The notes: a model not told the origin generated them from the sequence alone. A DNA stretch of 64,000 nt from Chitinophagales bacterium (GCA_017303415.1 JAFLBJ010000001.1:2914001-2978000); one strand, 5' to 3'. Counted from the stretch's first letter, positions 51,354 through 60,442 are shown. Program-made: numbers and translations.

Positions 51354-52163
51354 TTATACTGCTACGGGGGCTTTTATCGCCGGATGTGACTGGTAATTTT
51401 CCAAGGTAAAATCTTCAAACTTGAAATCAAATATATCTTTTACATTCGGATTGATCTTCATGACAGGGAGCGGAAATGGATCACGGCTAAGCTGAAGATT
51501 TACCTGATCCATGTGATTGCTGTAAATATGTACATCTCCGAATGTGTGGACAAAATCACCTGGCTCCATATTACACACCTGTGCCATCATCAGTGTAAGC
51601 AATGCATAGGAAGCAATATTGAATGGAACGCCGAGAAATACATCCGCACTGCGCTGATAGAGTTGGCAGGACAAACGTCTTTTCCCATTGGGGCCGGGAG
51701 CAGTATAAAATTGAAAAAGCGTATGACAGGGCATAAGCGCCATTTCGGACAACTCCCCTACGTTCCAGGCACTGACGATCATACGACGGCTATCCGGGTT
51801 ATTTTTTAATTGATGGAGAACATCCGTAATCTGATCAACCACCTTCCCATCCTTTCCTTCCCAACTTCTCCATTGCTTGCCATAAACCGGACCCAGTTCT
51901 CCCTGTTCATTCGCCCATTCATTCCAAATACTCACTCCATTTTCCTTTAAATAGGCAATGTTTGTTTCACCTTTTAAAAACCAAAGCAACTCATGAATGA
52001 TGCTTTTTAAATGGGCCTTTTTGGTGGTTACGAGGGGAAATCCTTGCTGCAGATCAAACCGCATTTGATAACCAAAACAACTCCTTGTACCGGTCCCTGT
52101 CCGGTCACTCTTATCCGTACCATGATCTAAAATATGCTGAAGAAGAGAAAGGTATTGCTGCAT
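51354..52163 (-). CDS. thyA: Thymidylate synthase ThyA
   Basis: 269 residues. The folate-binding N terminus, the dUMP/active-site region with catalytic cysteine in [12 protein letters not shown], and the block [23 protein letters not shown] are diagnostic. It methylates dUMP to dTMP with methylene-tetrahydrofolate. First of the thyA-folA pair. Divergent from the TerB-like gene across a heptad palindrome. Confidence 0.96.
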   Translation of the reverse strand: MQQYLSLLQHILDHGTDKSDRTGTGTRSCFGYQMRFDLQQGFPLVTTKKAHLKSIIHELLWFLKGETNIAYLKENGVSIWNEWANEQGELGPVYGKQWRSWEGKDGKVVDQITDVLHQLKNNPDSRRMIVSAWNVGELSEMALMPCHTLFQFYTAPGPNGKRRLSCQLYQRSADVFLGVPFNIASYALLTLMMAQVCNMEPGDFVHTFGDVHIYSNHMDQVNLQLSRDPFPLPVMKINPNVKDIFDFKFEDFTLENYQSHPAIKAPVAV

Positions 52164-52180
52164 GGGCGCAATTTAGGATG

Positions 52181-52372
52181 AAATGAGGAATGTCGTGAGA
52201 GATGGGACGTCAGTCGTGAATCGTGAGACGTCAGTCGTGAGGCGTGAGGCGTGAGTCCGGGACTCTTAAATTATTGTAAAACAATCAGTTGATGTATTTA
52301 TTGACGTTTTACTACTCACGATTCACGTCTCACGATTCACGTCTCACGATTCACGCCTCACTCCTCACGCTC
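52181..52372. repeat. CGTGAGA heptad palindrome, large
   Basis: Left arm about 52181-52258 with nine or more 7-bp units (GTCGTGA, ATCGTGA, GACGTCA, GGCGTGA), a 50-base AT-rich centre, and right arm about 52313-52370 with eight complementary units (ATTCACG, TCTCACG, CCTCACG). Same unit family as 43.5 kb. It lies in the thyA/TerB divergent gap. Confidence 0.92.
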
Positions 52373-52462
52373 CCCCCTTGACCACAAACAGAAAAATCCC
52401 TGACCAGTCTCAGCCCGATCCAGATATATGTGAAATAACTTTCGCTTATAAAGCGGTTGTTT

Positions 52463-52855
52463 ATGACCAACACCAACAGACTCTACAAGCAACTTGGCAA
52501 TTTATTCTATGCCATTGCAGCGGCTGATCGAAAAATCAGACCTGAGGAAAGAAAAAGCCTGACTGATGAAATTCAATACACGTGGAAACATTATGATGAA
52601 AGCACAGACCGTTTTGGTACCGACAGGGCCTATGTGATCCAGTTTGAATTTGATACCATGGAAGAAAATTATGAAACGGCGGAAGATGCCTACCGTGCTT
52701 TCGAAATTTATTTTCAGGAATATGAACGTGAAATAGATGTGGATACCCGCAAGCGGATATTTAACAGTGCCCGGCATATTGCGGAAAGTGTGAGAAAGAT
52801 CAATCACCCGGAGTTAGACTATTTAGTTCGTTTAAAGAAGTTATTGGAAGTTTAG
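52463..52855 (+). CDS. TerB-like small protein
   Basis: 130 residues from ATG 52463 (a TTG at 52457 is less likely). Helical, charged protein with LGNLFYAIAAADRKIRPEERKSL near the N terminus, which resembles the acidic first helices of the TerB/DUF533 superfamily, often linked to tellurite resistance or membrane-associated stress functions. Similarity is weak beyond that segment. It is convergent with the proline dehydrogenase gene. Confidence 0.6.
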   Translation: MTNTNRLYKQLGNLFYAIAAADRKIRPEERKSLTDEIQYTWKHYDESTDRFGTDRAYVIQFEFDTMEENYETAEDAYRAFEIYFQEYEREIDVDTRKRIFNSARHIAESVRKINHPELDYLVRLKKLLEV

Positions 52856-52913
52856 GGAAAAAAGAATAAGAAATAAGGAAGGTTAACTACTTATTCCTTA
52901 TTTCTAATTCCCT
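52856..52913. repeat. GAATAAG heptad palindrome between convergent genes
   Basis: Left arm 52862-52882 (GAATAAG, AAATAAG units), right arm 52889-52912 with the complement (TTATTCC, TTATTTC). It contains the stop of the proline dehydrogenase gene and follows the TerB-like stop, so it can terminate both. Confidence 0.85.
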
Positions 52914-54142
52914 CCCCCTCTTCTTTTTAATTCTTTTGTTATCAGCCCCAGTTCTCTGCCCGTTTGTCCTCCAATAGAAGTGTTTTCCTGGGCACGGCGC
53001 ATCAGGTAAGGTATCACATCGCCAATGGGGCCAAAGGGCAGGTATTTACTTACACTGCATCCTGCATGGGCCAGGTTGAAGGTGATATTGTCGCTCATGC
53101 CATATAACTGGCTGAAATGAACATGGGGATGATCCAGCGGGAGATTCTTTTGTTCCAGCAATTGGGTGGTAAGCAGATTGCTATATTCATTGTGGGAAGC
53201 CACGATCAACGCAATACGGTCGAGGTGGTCTACACAAAAACGAACCGCATCATTGAAATCACGATCGGTACTTTCTTTATCGGGTTGTATCGGAGAAGGA
53301 TAACCATTTTCCACTGCCCTTTCTCTTTCCTTTTCCATATAGGCACCACGAACGAGTTTGGCGCCAAGGATAAACTTGCGTTCCAGGGCGGCTTCATACG
53401 AGTCCTTTAAAAAAGCCAGGCGATCGTGGCGATAATGTTGCGTGGTATTGTACACCACGGCCTTCTCTTTGTTAAAGGCATCCATCATGAGGATGGTCAG
53501 GGCATCCACCGGATCCTGTATCCATGTTTCTTCCGCATCGATCAGCACCCCAACACCTGCTTCTGCGGCTGTTTGGGAGATCTTCATTAGCCGGTGTCTG
53601 ACGCGATGCCATTCCTCTCGTTCGGCAGCTGGCAGTTCATCAATAGCCTTCAGATACCTTTTCATCAGGGAGCCGGGCAGGGCATGCATCATGGTATCGA
53701 GCTTTTCCAATAAACCGGTTCTTGATAAACCGGTCACCTTTACACTCATAAAAGGAATATTGGCCTGCGATGCTGCATAGCGTATAACACGGATAAACTG
53801 CTCACAGGATTCATCAAAACCCTTTTCCCCATCATCCCCCCCTTCTACCCCATAGTCCAGGATTACTTTTACTTTATACTCACCCAACTTTTTGGCCACT
53901 GTTGCGGTCTCCTCCAGACTCTCCCCGCCAACAAACTGCCTGAATATCGTATTGCGTACAATGGGTTTGACAAATGGGATGTTCCACCGGATAGCGGCCG
54001 GGGTCAATGCAATGCCAGCCTTTACAATCCAGGGTCTGCCCATCATGGAAAACAGAAAATGGGCCCGTTTTAATTCTTTATCGGTCTTGTAATGAAAGGC
54101 CAGATCGGTATCATCAAAGGAAATAGTAGGGTGTTGCTCCAT
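52904..54142 (-). CDS. Proline dehydrogenase
   Basis: 412 residues. PRODH TIM-barrel: VLIDAEETWIQDPVDAL, KLVRGAYMEKERERA, FCVDHLDRIALIVASHNEYS, and the C-terminal FAD-contact YLPFGPIGDVIPYLMRRAQENTS. It oxidises proline to pyrroline-5-carboxylate, passing electrons to quinone through FAD. It is a single-domain enzyme, not a PutA fusion. A perfect -7 box is 19 bases upstream. Confidence 0.93.
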   Translation of the reverse strand: MEQHPTISFDDTDLAFHYKTDKELKRAHFLFSMMGRPWIVKAGIALTPAAIRWNIPFVKPIVRNTIFRQFVGGESLEETATVAKKLGEYKVKVILDYGVEGGDDGEKGFDESCEQFIRVIRYAASQANIPFMSVKVTGLSRTGLLEKLDTMMHALPGSLMKRYLKAIDELPAAEREEWHRVRHRLMKISQTAAEAGVGVLIDAEETWIQDPVDALTILMMDAFNKEKAVVYNTTQHYRHDRLAFLKDSYEAALERKFILGAKLVRGAYMEKERERAVENGYPSPIQPDKESTDRDFNDAVRFCVDHLDRIALIVASHNEYSNLLTTQLLEQKNLPLDHPHVHFSQLYGMSDNITFNLAHAGCSVSKYLPFGPIGDVIPYLMRRAQENTSIGGQTGRELGLITKELKRRGGGN

Positions 54143-54161
54143 GCTAACAGTCGTTGTGGTG

Positions 54162-54169
54162 CAAATATA
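54162..54169 (-). promoter_or_regulatory. -7 promoter box (TATATTTG) of proline dehydrogenase
   Basis: Exact TANNTTTG on the minus strand, 19 bases before the ATG at 54142. Confidence 0.55.
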
Positions 54170-54184
54170 GGAGAAATGAAAAGC

Positions 54185-55045
54185 TTAGTTGCTGACCCTT
54201 TTCCGGCGAATGGAAATTAGCGGTGACCGGGTATGCGTCGGCTCAATTGCCAATGACTTTTTCTCCCCGCTCTCGATCCAGCTCAGGTTGATCCTGAGCC
54301 GGTTTTTTAACAATGATTCATTGACAAACAGGACCTCATTGGTGGTGGAATCGGCCAACTGGATACGCAACCGTAAGGGGTTGGTAAAAATATCATGAAG
54401 CGAAATGGAAGGGAATCCATCCAGGTAAACCGAAATAGAATCCCCTTGTTTTCGGGCGGCTGACCTTACCTCCATGACCAACTCGGTACTATCGGTGAAT
54501 ATTTCCGCAACCCGTTCAAATCTCCTTTCTGCGGGTGGAAGATATAAACCGTTTCGCTCCACAAACAGAAAGAGGTCCTCTCCGTACTTCTCGAGTTCTT
54601 CGCTGGTACTACTGCTGACCTCAAACGCCGTTTGAACAGTGGAAAAATTACTTACCGAGGCATTGGGGCTTGACCATACGCCTGCCAGGCTCTTCCCGTT
54701 TGGCTCTGTAGGTATAATGACCGCTGACATACTCCGCAGCCATCCGCATGTTTCTTCATTGAGGTTCACCTGTCTGACAATTTTCTCCCAGGTCAAAAAC
54801 ACCCGGTTCTGATCGCGTGCACCAACCACCAGGTAATCACATCCGGTCACTGTGTTTTTTTCAAATCCGCGGAGGTACATCATCCCCCAAAGGCGGCCAG
54901 TAGAGTCTTCTTCCAGTTCAAGGGTCATCCGCATCTCCTGGTCTTTGAACCCATTGATGGCGATCTTCCCTTCCCAAATTCCGGTAAGGGATTGTGAGAA
55001 AAGCGAAAGCGGAATGAACGCGATGACGAGTAAGGAGAGTTTGAT
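54185..55045 (-). CDS. Secreted hypothetical protein lacking a canonical start codon
   Basis: Reading the minus strand upstream of the first in-frame ATG (54934), the frame stays open for 39 more codons and encodes a plausible signal peptide: IKLSLLVIAFIPLSLFSQS, then LTGIWEGKIAINGF. No ATG, GTG or TTG occurs before the stop at 55052-55054; the best candidate is an ATC at 55043-55045 in the position where ATG would be expected. The protein is about 286 residues, beta-rich, without a recognised domain (GMMYLRGFEKNTVTGCDYLV). It may use a rare ATC start, have lost its start by mutation, or contain a sequence error. The gene follows proline dehydrogenase on the same strand. Confidence 0.6.
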   Translation of the reverse strand: MKLSLLVIAFIPLSLFSQSLTGIWEGKIAINGFKDQEMRMTLELEEDSTGRLWGMMYLRGFEKNTVTGCDYLVVGARDQNRVFLTWEKIVRQVNLNEETCGWLRSMSAVIIPTEPNGKSLAGVWSSPNASVSNFSTVQTAFEVSSSTSEELEKYGEDLFLFVERNGLYLPPAERRFERVAEIFTDSTELVMEVRSAARKQGDSISVYLDGFPSISLHDIFTNPLRLRIQLADSTTNEVLFVNESLLKNRLRINLSWIESGEKKSLAIEPTHTRSPLISIRRKRVSN

Positions 55046-55183
55046 AGTTGGTTATTTTGGGAATTTGAAAATGTGTGAGGTGCTAATTTATGAAAGTGAG
55101 ATTAATAATTATCTCAAATTAACAAAAATTGAACACCCTCTTTCCCAATTCCCAAAATCCAAAATTCACCAATAGGTCAATGA

Positions 55184-55900
55184 TTAAATAGCCTGATGGT
55201 TAAATGGCTGTAACACCATTTCATTCACCACACCACTTACCGGTTGCTGGCAGAGGAACCAGATGGCGCGTGCGGCTTCGGTGGCGACGATCATTTTGTC
55301 GCGTTGTACCCGGAGGTCAATGGTATCCCAAAACGGAGAATCCACTCCACCCAAAAACAGATTGGTAATACGTATATCCGTTCGTTTTACTTCTTCGCGT
55401 ATGGATTGCATCATTCCCACCAAACCATATTTGGCCGCGCAATAGGCCGCCGCCCCACTCATGGGAGTCTTCCCGAGAATCCCGGGAATATTTATGATCA
55501 GTCCTTTTTTTGCTTCTTTCATGCCGGGCAAAAAGGCCTTGACCAGATTGAAAGAACTAACCAGATTGGCATCAATCATTTGGTAAAGATCATTCAGCGA
55601 TAATTGGTCAAACGGTTTGATCACCCCGGCACCCGCCGCATTGACCAATATATCGATCCGGGGTACAAGGGCATGGATCTTTTCCGCCATAGCGGCTACC
55701 TCGGTCTCTTTTGACAGGTCTGCTAAGAAGACCCGATCAGAAGAAACCTGGCAGGCTTCAGCCAAACTCAGGATTTTTTCGGCTTTCCGTCCTGCCAGGT
55801 AAATAATTGCACCGCTTTGCGCCAGCAGCCTGGCTGTTTCTGCACCAATGCCACCGGTTGCTCCGGCGATCAAAATATGTTTGCCTTTAACTGATTCCAA
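55184..55900 (-). CDS. Short-chain dehydrogenase/reductase
   Basis: 238 residues if TTG 55900 is used. The NAD(P) motif is ILIAGATGGIGAET, the catalytic YxxxK is in AAYCAAKYGLVG with a Ser/Ile-rich strand before it (IINIPGILGK), and the NAAG motif is present. The frame extends to 56134, but that would overlap the divergent photolyase gene and is not SDR-like. The usual catalytic Ser preceding Tyr appears replaced by Ile-Pro-Gly (NIPG), so activity is not certain. Substrate unknown. Confidence 0.75.
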   Translation of the reverse strand: MESVKGKHILIAGATGGIGAETARLLAQSGAIIYLAGRKAEKILSLAEACQVSSDRVFLADLSKETEVAAMAEKIHALVPRIDILVNAAGAGVIKPFDQLSLNDLYQMIDANLVSSFNLVKAFLPGMKEAKKGLIINIPGILGKTPMSGAAAYCAAKYGLVGMMQSIREEVKRTDIRITNLFLGGVDSPFWDTIDLRVQRDKMIVATEAARAIWFLCQQPVSGVVNEMVLQPFNHQAI

Positions 55901-55953
55901 TTGAATTTCTTTCCACCTACAACAATGCCTGTCTGGATTTGTTTGAATAGAAA

Positions 55954-57426
55954 ATGAAAACAGCCGGATTGATATTTCCCCACCAGCTTTTTGATCCACA
56001 TCCTCTTCTTTCATTGGGGATACCTTTATTTCTTGTGGAGGAATATCTGTTCTTCCGACAATACAGGTTTCACAAAAAGAAACTCGTTTTCCACCGGGCC
56101 TCCATGAAGGGTTTTGCCAATCGAATTCTTTCAAAAAAGGTAGAATATCATTACATAGCGGCTACAGACCCCCTTTCGGATATACGCTTGTTGATACCCG
56201 CGCTTGCCCGGGATGGCTTTAAGAAGATCATCTATATTGATACAACCGATAATTGGCTGGAAAAGAGAATACAAAAATCCATACACGAGACAGGATTGCG
56301 TTCAGAAAAACTATCCTCTCCGCTCTTCCTTAACCGAATGGAGGAAGTGTCCCAATTTTTTGAAACCAGAAAGACCTATTTCCAAACCGACTTTTATACC
56401 TGGCAACGGAAAAAGAGAAACATCCTCCTTACTCCGGAAGGTAAACCGGTAGGAGGTAAATGGACCTATGATGCGGAGAACAGGGAAAAGTTTCCCCGGA
56501 AGGCCATAGCTCCATTAGTAGACCTTCCCCTGCAAAATGAAGACGTTGCCGAAGCAACAAAATATGTAGTACAATATTTCTCCGGGAACCCGGGTACGAC
56601 CAAGGATTTCTTTTACCCGGTGGATCATGGATCTGCGCTTTCCTGGTTTCGGGATTTTCTGGTCCATCGCTTTGCGGCATTTGGCCGTTATGAGGATGCC
56701 ATGGTGATGAACGAACCGATCCTGCATCATTCTCTGATATCTCCATTGCTAAATGCCGGTCTGCTTTCTCCTCAACAAGTGATTGAGGAAACCCTGGCTG
56801 AATCGGACGCCCTGGCCATTCCCCTGGCTTCACTGGAAGGTTTTTTGCGACAGGTTATGGGTTGGAGAGAATTCATCCGGATCGTATATGAACGGGAAGG
56901 AAGCAGGCAAAGGACACATAACTACTGGAATCATACCCGAAAGATCCCTTCTGCATTCTATACGGGGGAGACAGGCATCCTTCCGGTTGATACAGTGATA
57001 CGGCGTGTATTGGAAACAGGCTATTGCCATCATATCGAAAGACTGATGGTTCTGGGAAATTTTATGCTGCTTTGCGAATTTGACCCCGATGAGGTCTATC
57101 GCTGGTTCATGGAACTTTTTATCGACAGTTATGACTGGGTGATGGTCCCGAATGTATATGGCATGACCCAATTTGCCGATGGTGGATTGATGACCACCAA
57201 ACCCTATATCAGTGGAAGCAATTACCTGTTAAAAATGGGTGATTGGGAAAAAGGACCCTGGCAGGAAACCTGGGACGGATTGTTCTGGCGGTTTATGCAT
57301 GTACACCGGGATTTTTTTACACAGAATCCACGGTTGGGAATGCTGGTAAAGACCTTTGATAAAATGCCTGTTGAAAAAAGAAACAAGCATTTGAAAAACG
57401 CAGATGAATTTCTATCCAGGCTTTAG
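55954..57426 (+). CDS. PhrB-type photolyase/cryptochrome family protein
   Basis: 490 residues. The whole sequence follows the deoxyribodipyrimidine photolyase-related (PhrB, prokaryotic 6-4) family: IFPHQLF at the N terminus, MNEPILHHSLISPLLNAGLLSP, QVMGWREFIR, GYCHHIERLMVLGNFMLL, and MVPNVYGMTQFADGG ... TKPYISGSNYLLKMGDW for FAD binding. PhrB proteins ligate a 4Fe-4S cluster with four cysteines; only the first (Cys358 in GYCHHIERL) is here, and the late Cys cluster is missing. Repair of UV lesions is likely, but not certain. Divergent from the SDR gene. Confidence 0.82.
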   Translation: MKTAGLIFPHQLFDPHPLLSLGIPLFLVEEYLFFRQYRFHKKKLVFHRASMKGFANRILSKKVEYHYIAATDPLSDIRLLIPALARDGFKKIIYIDTTDNWLEKRIQKSIHETGLRSEKLSSPLFLNRMEEVSQFFETRKTYFQTDFYTWQRKKRNILLTPEGKPVGGKWTYDAENREKFPRKAIAPLVDLPLQNEDVAEATKYVVQYFSGNPGTTKDFFYPVDHGSALSWFRDFLVHRFAAFGRYEDAMVMNEPILHHSLISPLLNAGLLSPQQVIEETLAESDALAIPLASLEGFLRQVMGWREFIRIVYEREGSRQRTHNYWNHTRKIPSAFYTGETGILPVDTVIRRVLETGYCHHIERLMVLGNFMLLCEFDPDEVYRWFMELFIDSYDWVMVPNVYGMTQFADGGLMTTKPYISGSNYLLKMGDWEKGPWQETWDGLFWRFMHVHRDFFTQNPRLGMLVKTFDKMPVEKRNKHLKNADEFLSRL

Positions 57427-57490
57427 ATCAGGTGTATCTGCACCAGGCAAACCATGACCGTTGGTTGAATAAACCCAGACCACAAACCCT

Positions 57491-57498
57491 TAATTTTG
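57491..57498 (+). promoter_or_regulatory. -7 promoter box (TAATTTTG) of the thioesterase gene
   Basis: Exact consensus 14 bases before ATG 57513; a TTG at 57465-57467 with 23-base spacing may be the -33 element. Confidence 0.5.
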
Positions 57499-57512
57499 CT
57501 TAAAATTTGATT

Positions 57513-58025
57513 ATGCGGGAAAAGACACCCTCTGACAGTTATACGGTGATGACCGAACTGGTATTACCCAATGATACAAATACCTTTGGCAACCTGATGG
57601 GTGGCCGGTTGATGTACTGGATGGATATTGCCGCGGCATTGGCAGCTATGAAACATTGCAGTTCCCCGGTGGTTACCGCTTCGGTAGATAATATTTCTTT
57701 TGAAGCGCCGATCAAATTGGGAAATGTGGTGCATATTGAAGCCAAGGTTTCCCGCGCCTTCAATAGCTCCATGGAAGTTCACCTGAATGTTTGGGGTGAA
57801 GATGCGATCCAGCAATTCAAATACAAAAGCAACGAAGCCTATTATACATTTGTCGCCCTTGATCCAAATGGGAAGCCACGCCCTGTACCCGGATTGGTTG
57901 CGGAAACAGAAGAGGAAGTAAAACTCTTTGAAGGGGCTTTGCGCCGTCGGCAAATACGCCTGATCCTGGGTGGAAAAATGAAACCGGATGATGCAGCGGA
58001 GTTGAAGGCCTTGTTTGTGAAGTAG
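57513..58025 (+). CDS. Acyl-CoA thioesterase (hotdog fold, YciA-like)
   Basis: 170 residues from ATG 57513. Hotdog-fold hallmarks: VLPNDTNTFGNLMGGRLMYWMDIAAALAA with the catalytic Asn/Asp region, then SVDNISFEAPIKLGNVVHIEAKV, and a trailing helix. Family enzymes cleave medium- or long-chain acyl-CoA. It is followed by a palindromic repeat and a convergent plsC-like gene. Confidence 0.88.
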   Translation: MREKTPSDSYTVMTELVLPNDTNTFGNLMGGRLMYWMDIAAALAAMKHCSSPVVTASVDNISFEAPIKLGNVVHIEAKVSRAFNSSMEVHLNVWGEDAIQQFKYKSNEAYYTFVALDPNGKPRPVPGLVAETEEEVKLFEGALRRRQIRLILGGKMKPDDAAELKALFVK

Positions 58026-58033
58026 TGATTTGT

Positions 58034-58158
58034 TTTCACCGCAAAGAACAAGAGAACGCGGAGTTCCGCAAAGGAATATAGCAATTTGCTTCTATCATTA
58101 GCACGAGGATATAAAAATCTCTGCGTAACTCTGCGTTCTCTCGTACTCTGCGGTAAAA
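58034..58158. repeat. GCAGAG-family two-arm element between convergent genes
   Basis: Left arm 58034-58074 and right arm 58117-58158 pair imperfectly. Both arms closely match those at 41.9 kb: in the left arms about 30 of the first 37 bases agree by eye. It fills the gap between the thioesterase stop and the plsC-like stop. Confidence 0.85.
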
Positions 58159-58159
58159 C

Positions 58160-58900
58160 CTATAACTCGGGCCTGAATTTTTTGCTTTGTTCAATCGCAT
58201 CCATCACTTGTTCCAGTATGAGTTCGGCGGGAGCTTCATAATCGATGGGTAATGGCTCCTTGAAGGTGACCGATAATTGGGTACCTGGTTTTTTCAATTT
58301 CAACCCTTTTTTATTGAACGCTCTTCCAAACCCTTCGATCACCACGGGTACCACGATGGGTTTGTGGTATTTGATGATGAGGGCTGTGCCCTTTCTGCCG
58401 GGGGCATAGGGGGTTGTGGTTCCCTGGGGAAAAGTGATGATCCAGCTTTCTTTTAAGGCGCGTTCTATTTTCCGGGTATCGGAGGGGTCCAACCCTTTTC
58501 GCACTTCGCTCCCACCCTCTTTCCAGGTTCGTTTAACGGTCAGCGCACCCGCAAGGGTGAACAGCCGGCTGATCAAACTCCCTTTCATCGTTTCTTCAGC
58601 TGCTACATAATATACACGGGTGAACGGGTTGAGTAAATAATAGGGAACACCCAGTCTGTTCTTTTTCCCCCATTTTACAGCACAAAAAATGTGGAGAAAG
58701 GTGATCACATCGGCAAAGTAGGTCTGGTGATTGCTGACAAAAAGAACATTCTGTTTTGGAAGGCTGCTGATATGTTCGGTGCCCCGGATGCGGAGTCTGT
58801 TGACCCAAACGAGACCCGGGTAAGAGAGTATCCCGACAAAGGCATACACGAGGGCTTTTACCCATCTTGCGTTCTTGATTCGTTCTTTCCAGGTTGCCAT
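58160..58900 (-). CDS. PlsC-type 1-acylglycerol-3-phosphate acyltransferase
   Basis: 246 residues. The acyltransferase motifs are NHQTYFADV (catalytic NHX4D), the KGSLISRLFT stretch, FPQGTTTPYAPGRKGTALI and VPVVIEGFG. The N terminus carries a hydrophobic anchor (LVYAFVGILSYPGLVW). It transfers an acyl group to lysophosphatidate in phospholipid synthesis; a related acyltransferase role (e.g. ornithine lipid) is possible. Convergent with the thioesterase. Confidence 0.88.
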   Translation of the reverse strand: MATWKERIKNARWVKALVYAFVGILSYPGLVWVNRLRIRGTEHISSLPKQNVLFVSNHQTYFADVITFLHIFCAVKWGKKNRLGVPYYLLNPFTRVYYVAAEETMKGSLISRLFTLAGALTVKRTWKEGGSEVRKGLDPSDTRKIERALKESWIITFPQGTTTPYAPGRKGTALIIKYHKPIVVPVVIEGFGRAFNKKGLKLKKPGTQLSVTFKEPLPIDYEAPAELILEQVMDAIEQSKKFRPEL

Positions 58901-58947
58901 GATTCTTGCTACCAGCTAGTTTGTGGCCGCTAAATTAGACAATTAAT

Positions 58948-58980
58948 CAAAAAAAAGGGGCGCCCTAGACAAGGCACCCC
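58948..58980 (-). terminator. Terminator of the T9SS cargo gene at 59.0 kb
   Basis: GGGGCGCC (58957-58964) pairs with GGCACCCC (58973-58980) with one G-U pair; the A run before it is a T tract on the minus strand. Confidence 0.85.
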
Positions 58981-59017
58981 GCAGGTTATTAAACCTGAGC
59001 ATGATTCAGCTGAATCG

Positions 59018-60442
59018 TCATCGAACAATAGAAAATTTGCAGGTACTTACTTCCGCTTCGTCTATCATTTGCAATGTGTACACGCCCGGTTGCAACCTGT
59101 TGAGATTATTGATACTGATGGAATTGTTTCCTTCATAAACGGTGGCCTTTTGCGTCAGCACCACTTTTCCGGTGAAATCAATGACCCGGAGGTCCACCAT
59201 TCCTTTCGATACGGCGGTCATGCGTACGGTAGCATTTCCACTTACGATCGGGTTGGGGTTGATCACGATACCGCTGATCGCTTTGCTGCTGCGACGGATC
59301 AGGACGGTCGTGCTATAGGTGAATTTGCCATCCAGATCCACCATTTTAAGTCTGTAATAAAAAGCATTGCCATTCACACTGCTCAGGTTATCCTTAAGCT
59401 CATAGCTCCTGGTTTGTCCGGGGCCACCTGTAGGGTTGACCAGACCAACATTTGTAAAGTCGATTCCGTTCACACTACGCTCTACCTCATACTGGCGGAA
59501 TTTTACTTCATTCTCAGCGGTCCAGTTCAGGATAGCGCTGCCTCCATTGTATCTGCCGGTGAAACCAAGCAGGTGTACAGGGAGGGTGGATTGAGAGGGG
59601 AATTCAAAACAGCCAAAGCGTCCACCATACTGGCGGGTGGGCTGACCAAAGTTGGTTGCGAGGCCACCTGATTCGTAGTTATAACCCATACGATAGGTGA
59701 TAAAGGACTGGGCAACCCCGTATTGTCCGGCAACGGCTACTTCCGCGCAACGAGACACTCCATCTCTTTCGCAAACACTTCCGGCAAACCCTCTCCAGGT
59801 ACTGGCATCTCCAGTGTACTGATAGGCCACCAGTTCGGTATTGCTGTTTCCGTTGATGGTCAGTGGTGGTGCTTCACGGAATACACCGGTTTCGCGAAAC
59901 CAGCGTTGACCGGTCATAGAGCCATCCACATCATAATGGACATAGTTCAGATTCGCCAAAACGGCGGGTACGGTAAAGTCGTTATTGCTGACCGGGTTAT
60001 CAACGTGCAGGTAAAAACGAACAGTGAACTGCACATAACCATCACGGTCGGTAGCGCCCAGGTTCTGGTCCGGAGAGATCCGGGGGGCGAAGAAAGAAGC
60101 GATACTGATACCACCCTGGTCAACTGCTGCATCATCATCTACACTCTGCAGGATGGCACGATAGGTAGCATCCACGGATACCGTGGCATGCACACGTTGT
60201 CCATTCACAAGCGCTACATCGGTAAAACGATAGACCTGGGTTGCGGCATTAAAAGTCCCACCCTGGAAATTCGTCACCACGATATTAGAGCCCGGAGGAC
60301 AGATGTCAATATTTGCATTTGTGGTACAAAAGGAGGCGTTACAGCTAATCGGATTGGCAGGGACGCTTCCTGGCGCAGATTGCGCATAGCTTCGGTTACT
60401 CAGCCATAATAATGGCGTAAGGAGTAGAAAATATTTGATCAT
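59018..60442 (-). CDS. Secreted protein with type IX sorting domain
   Basis: 474 residues. The signal peptide ends near AQS (residue 21). The middle (about 25-300) is a beta-rich region with Asn and Thr repeats of unrecognised fold, starting with a Cys-rich stretch (SCNASFCTTNANIDICPPGS). The Por-secretion tail (about 390-474: VINPNPIVSGNATV, IDFTGKVV, PGVYTLQM) directs export by the type IX system. A WTAENEVKFRQYEVERS segment precedes it, as in the other T9SS protein at 24 kb. Confidence 0.85.
   Translation of the reverse strand: MIKYFLLLTPLLWLSNRSYAQSAPGSVPANPISCNASFCTTNANIDICPPGSNIVVTNFQGGTFNAATQVYRFTDVALVNGQRVHATVSVDATYRAILQSVDDDAAVDQGGISIASFFAPRISPDQNLGATDRDGYVQFTVRFYLHVDNPVSNNDFTVPAVLANLNYVHYDVDGSMTGQRWFRETGVFREAPPLTINGNSNTELVAYQYTGDASTWRGFAGSVCERDGVSRCAEVAVAGQYGVAQSFITYRMGYNYESGGLATNFGQPTRQYGGRFGCFEFPSQSTLPVHLLGFTGRYNGGSAILNWTAENEVKFRQYEVERSVNGIDFTNVGLVNPTGGPGQTRSYELKDNLSSVNGNAFYYRLKMVDLDGKFTYSTTVLIRRSSKAISGIVINPNPIVSGNATVRMTAVSKGMVDLRVIDFTGKVVLTQKATVYEGNNSISINNLNRLQPGVYTLQMIDEAEVSTCKFSIVR

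Noticed and set aside
55901..56134. Longer SDR start at 56134
   Set aside because: It would overlap the divergent photolyase-family gene by about 180 bases and its residues do not resemble an SDR N terminus.
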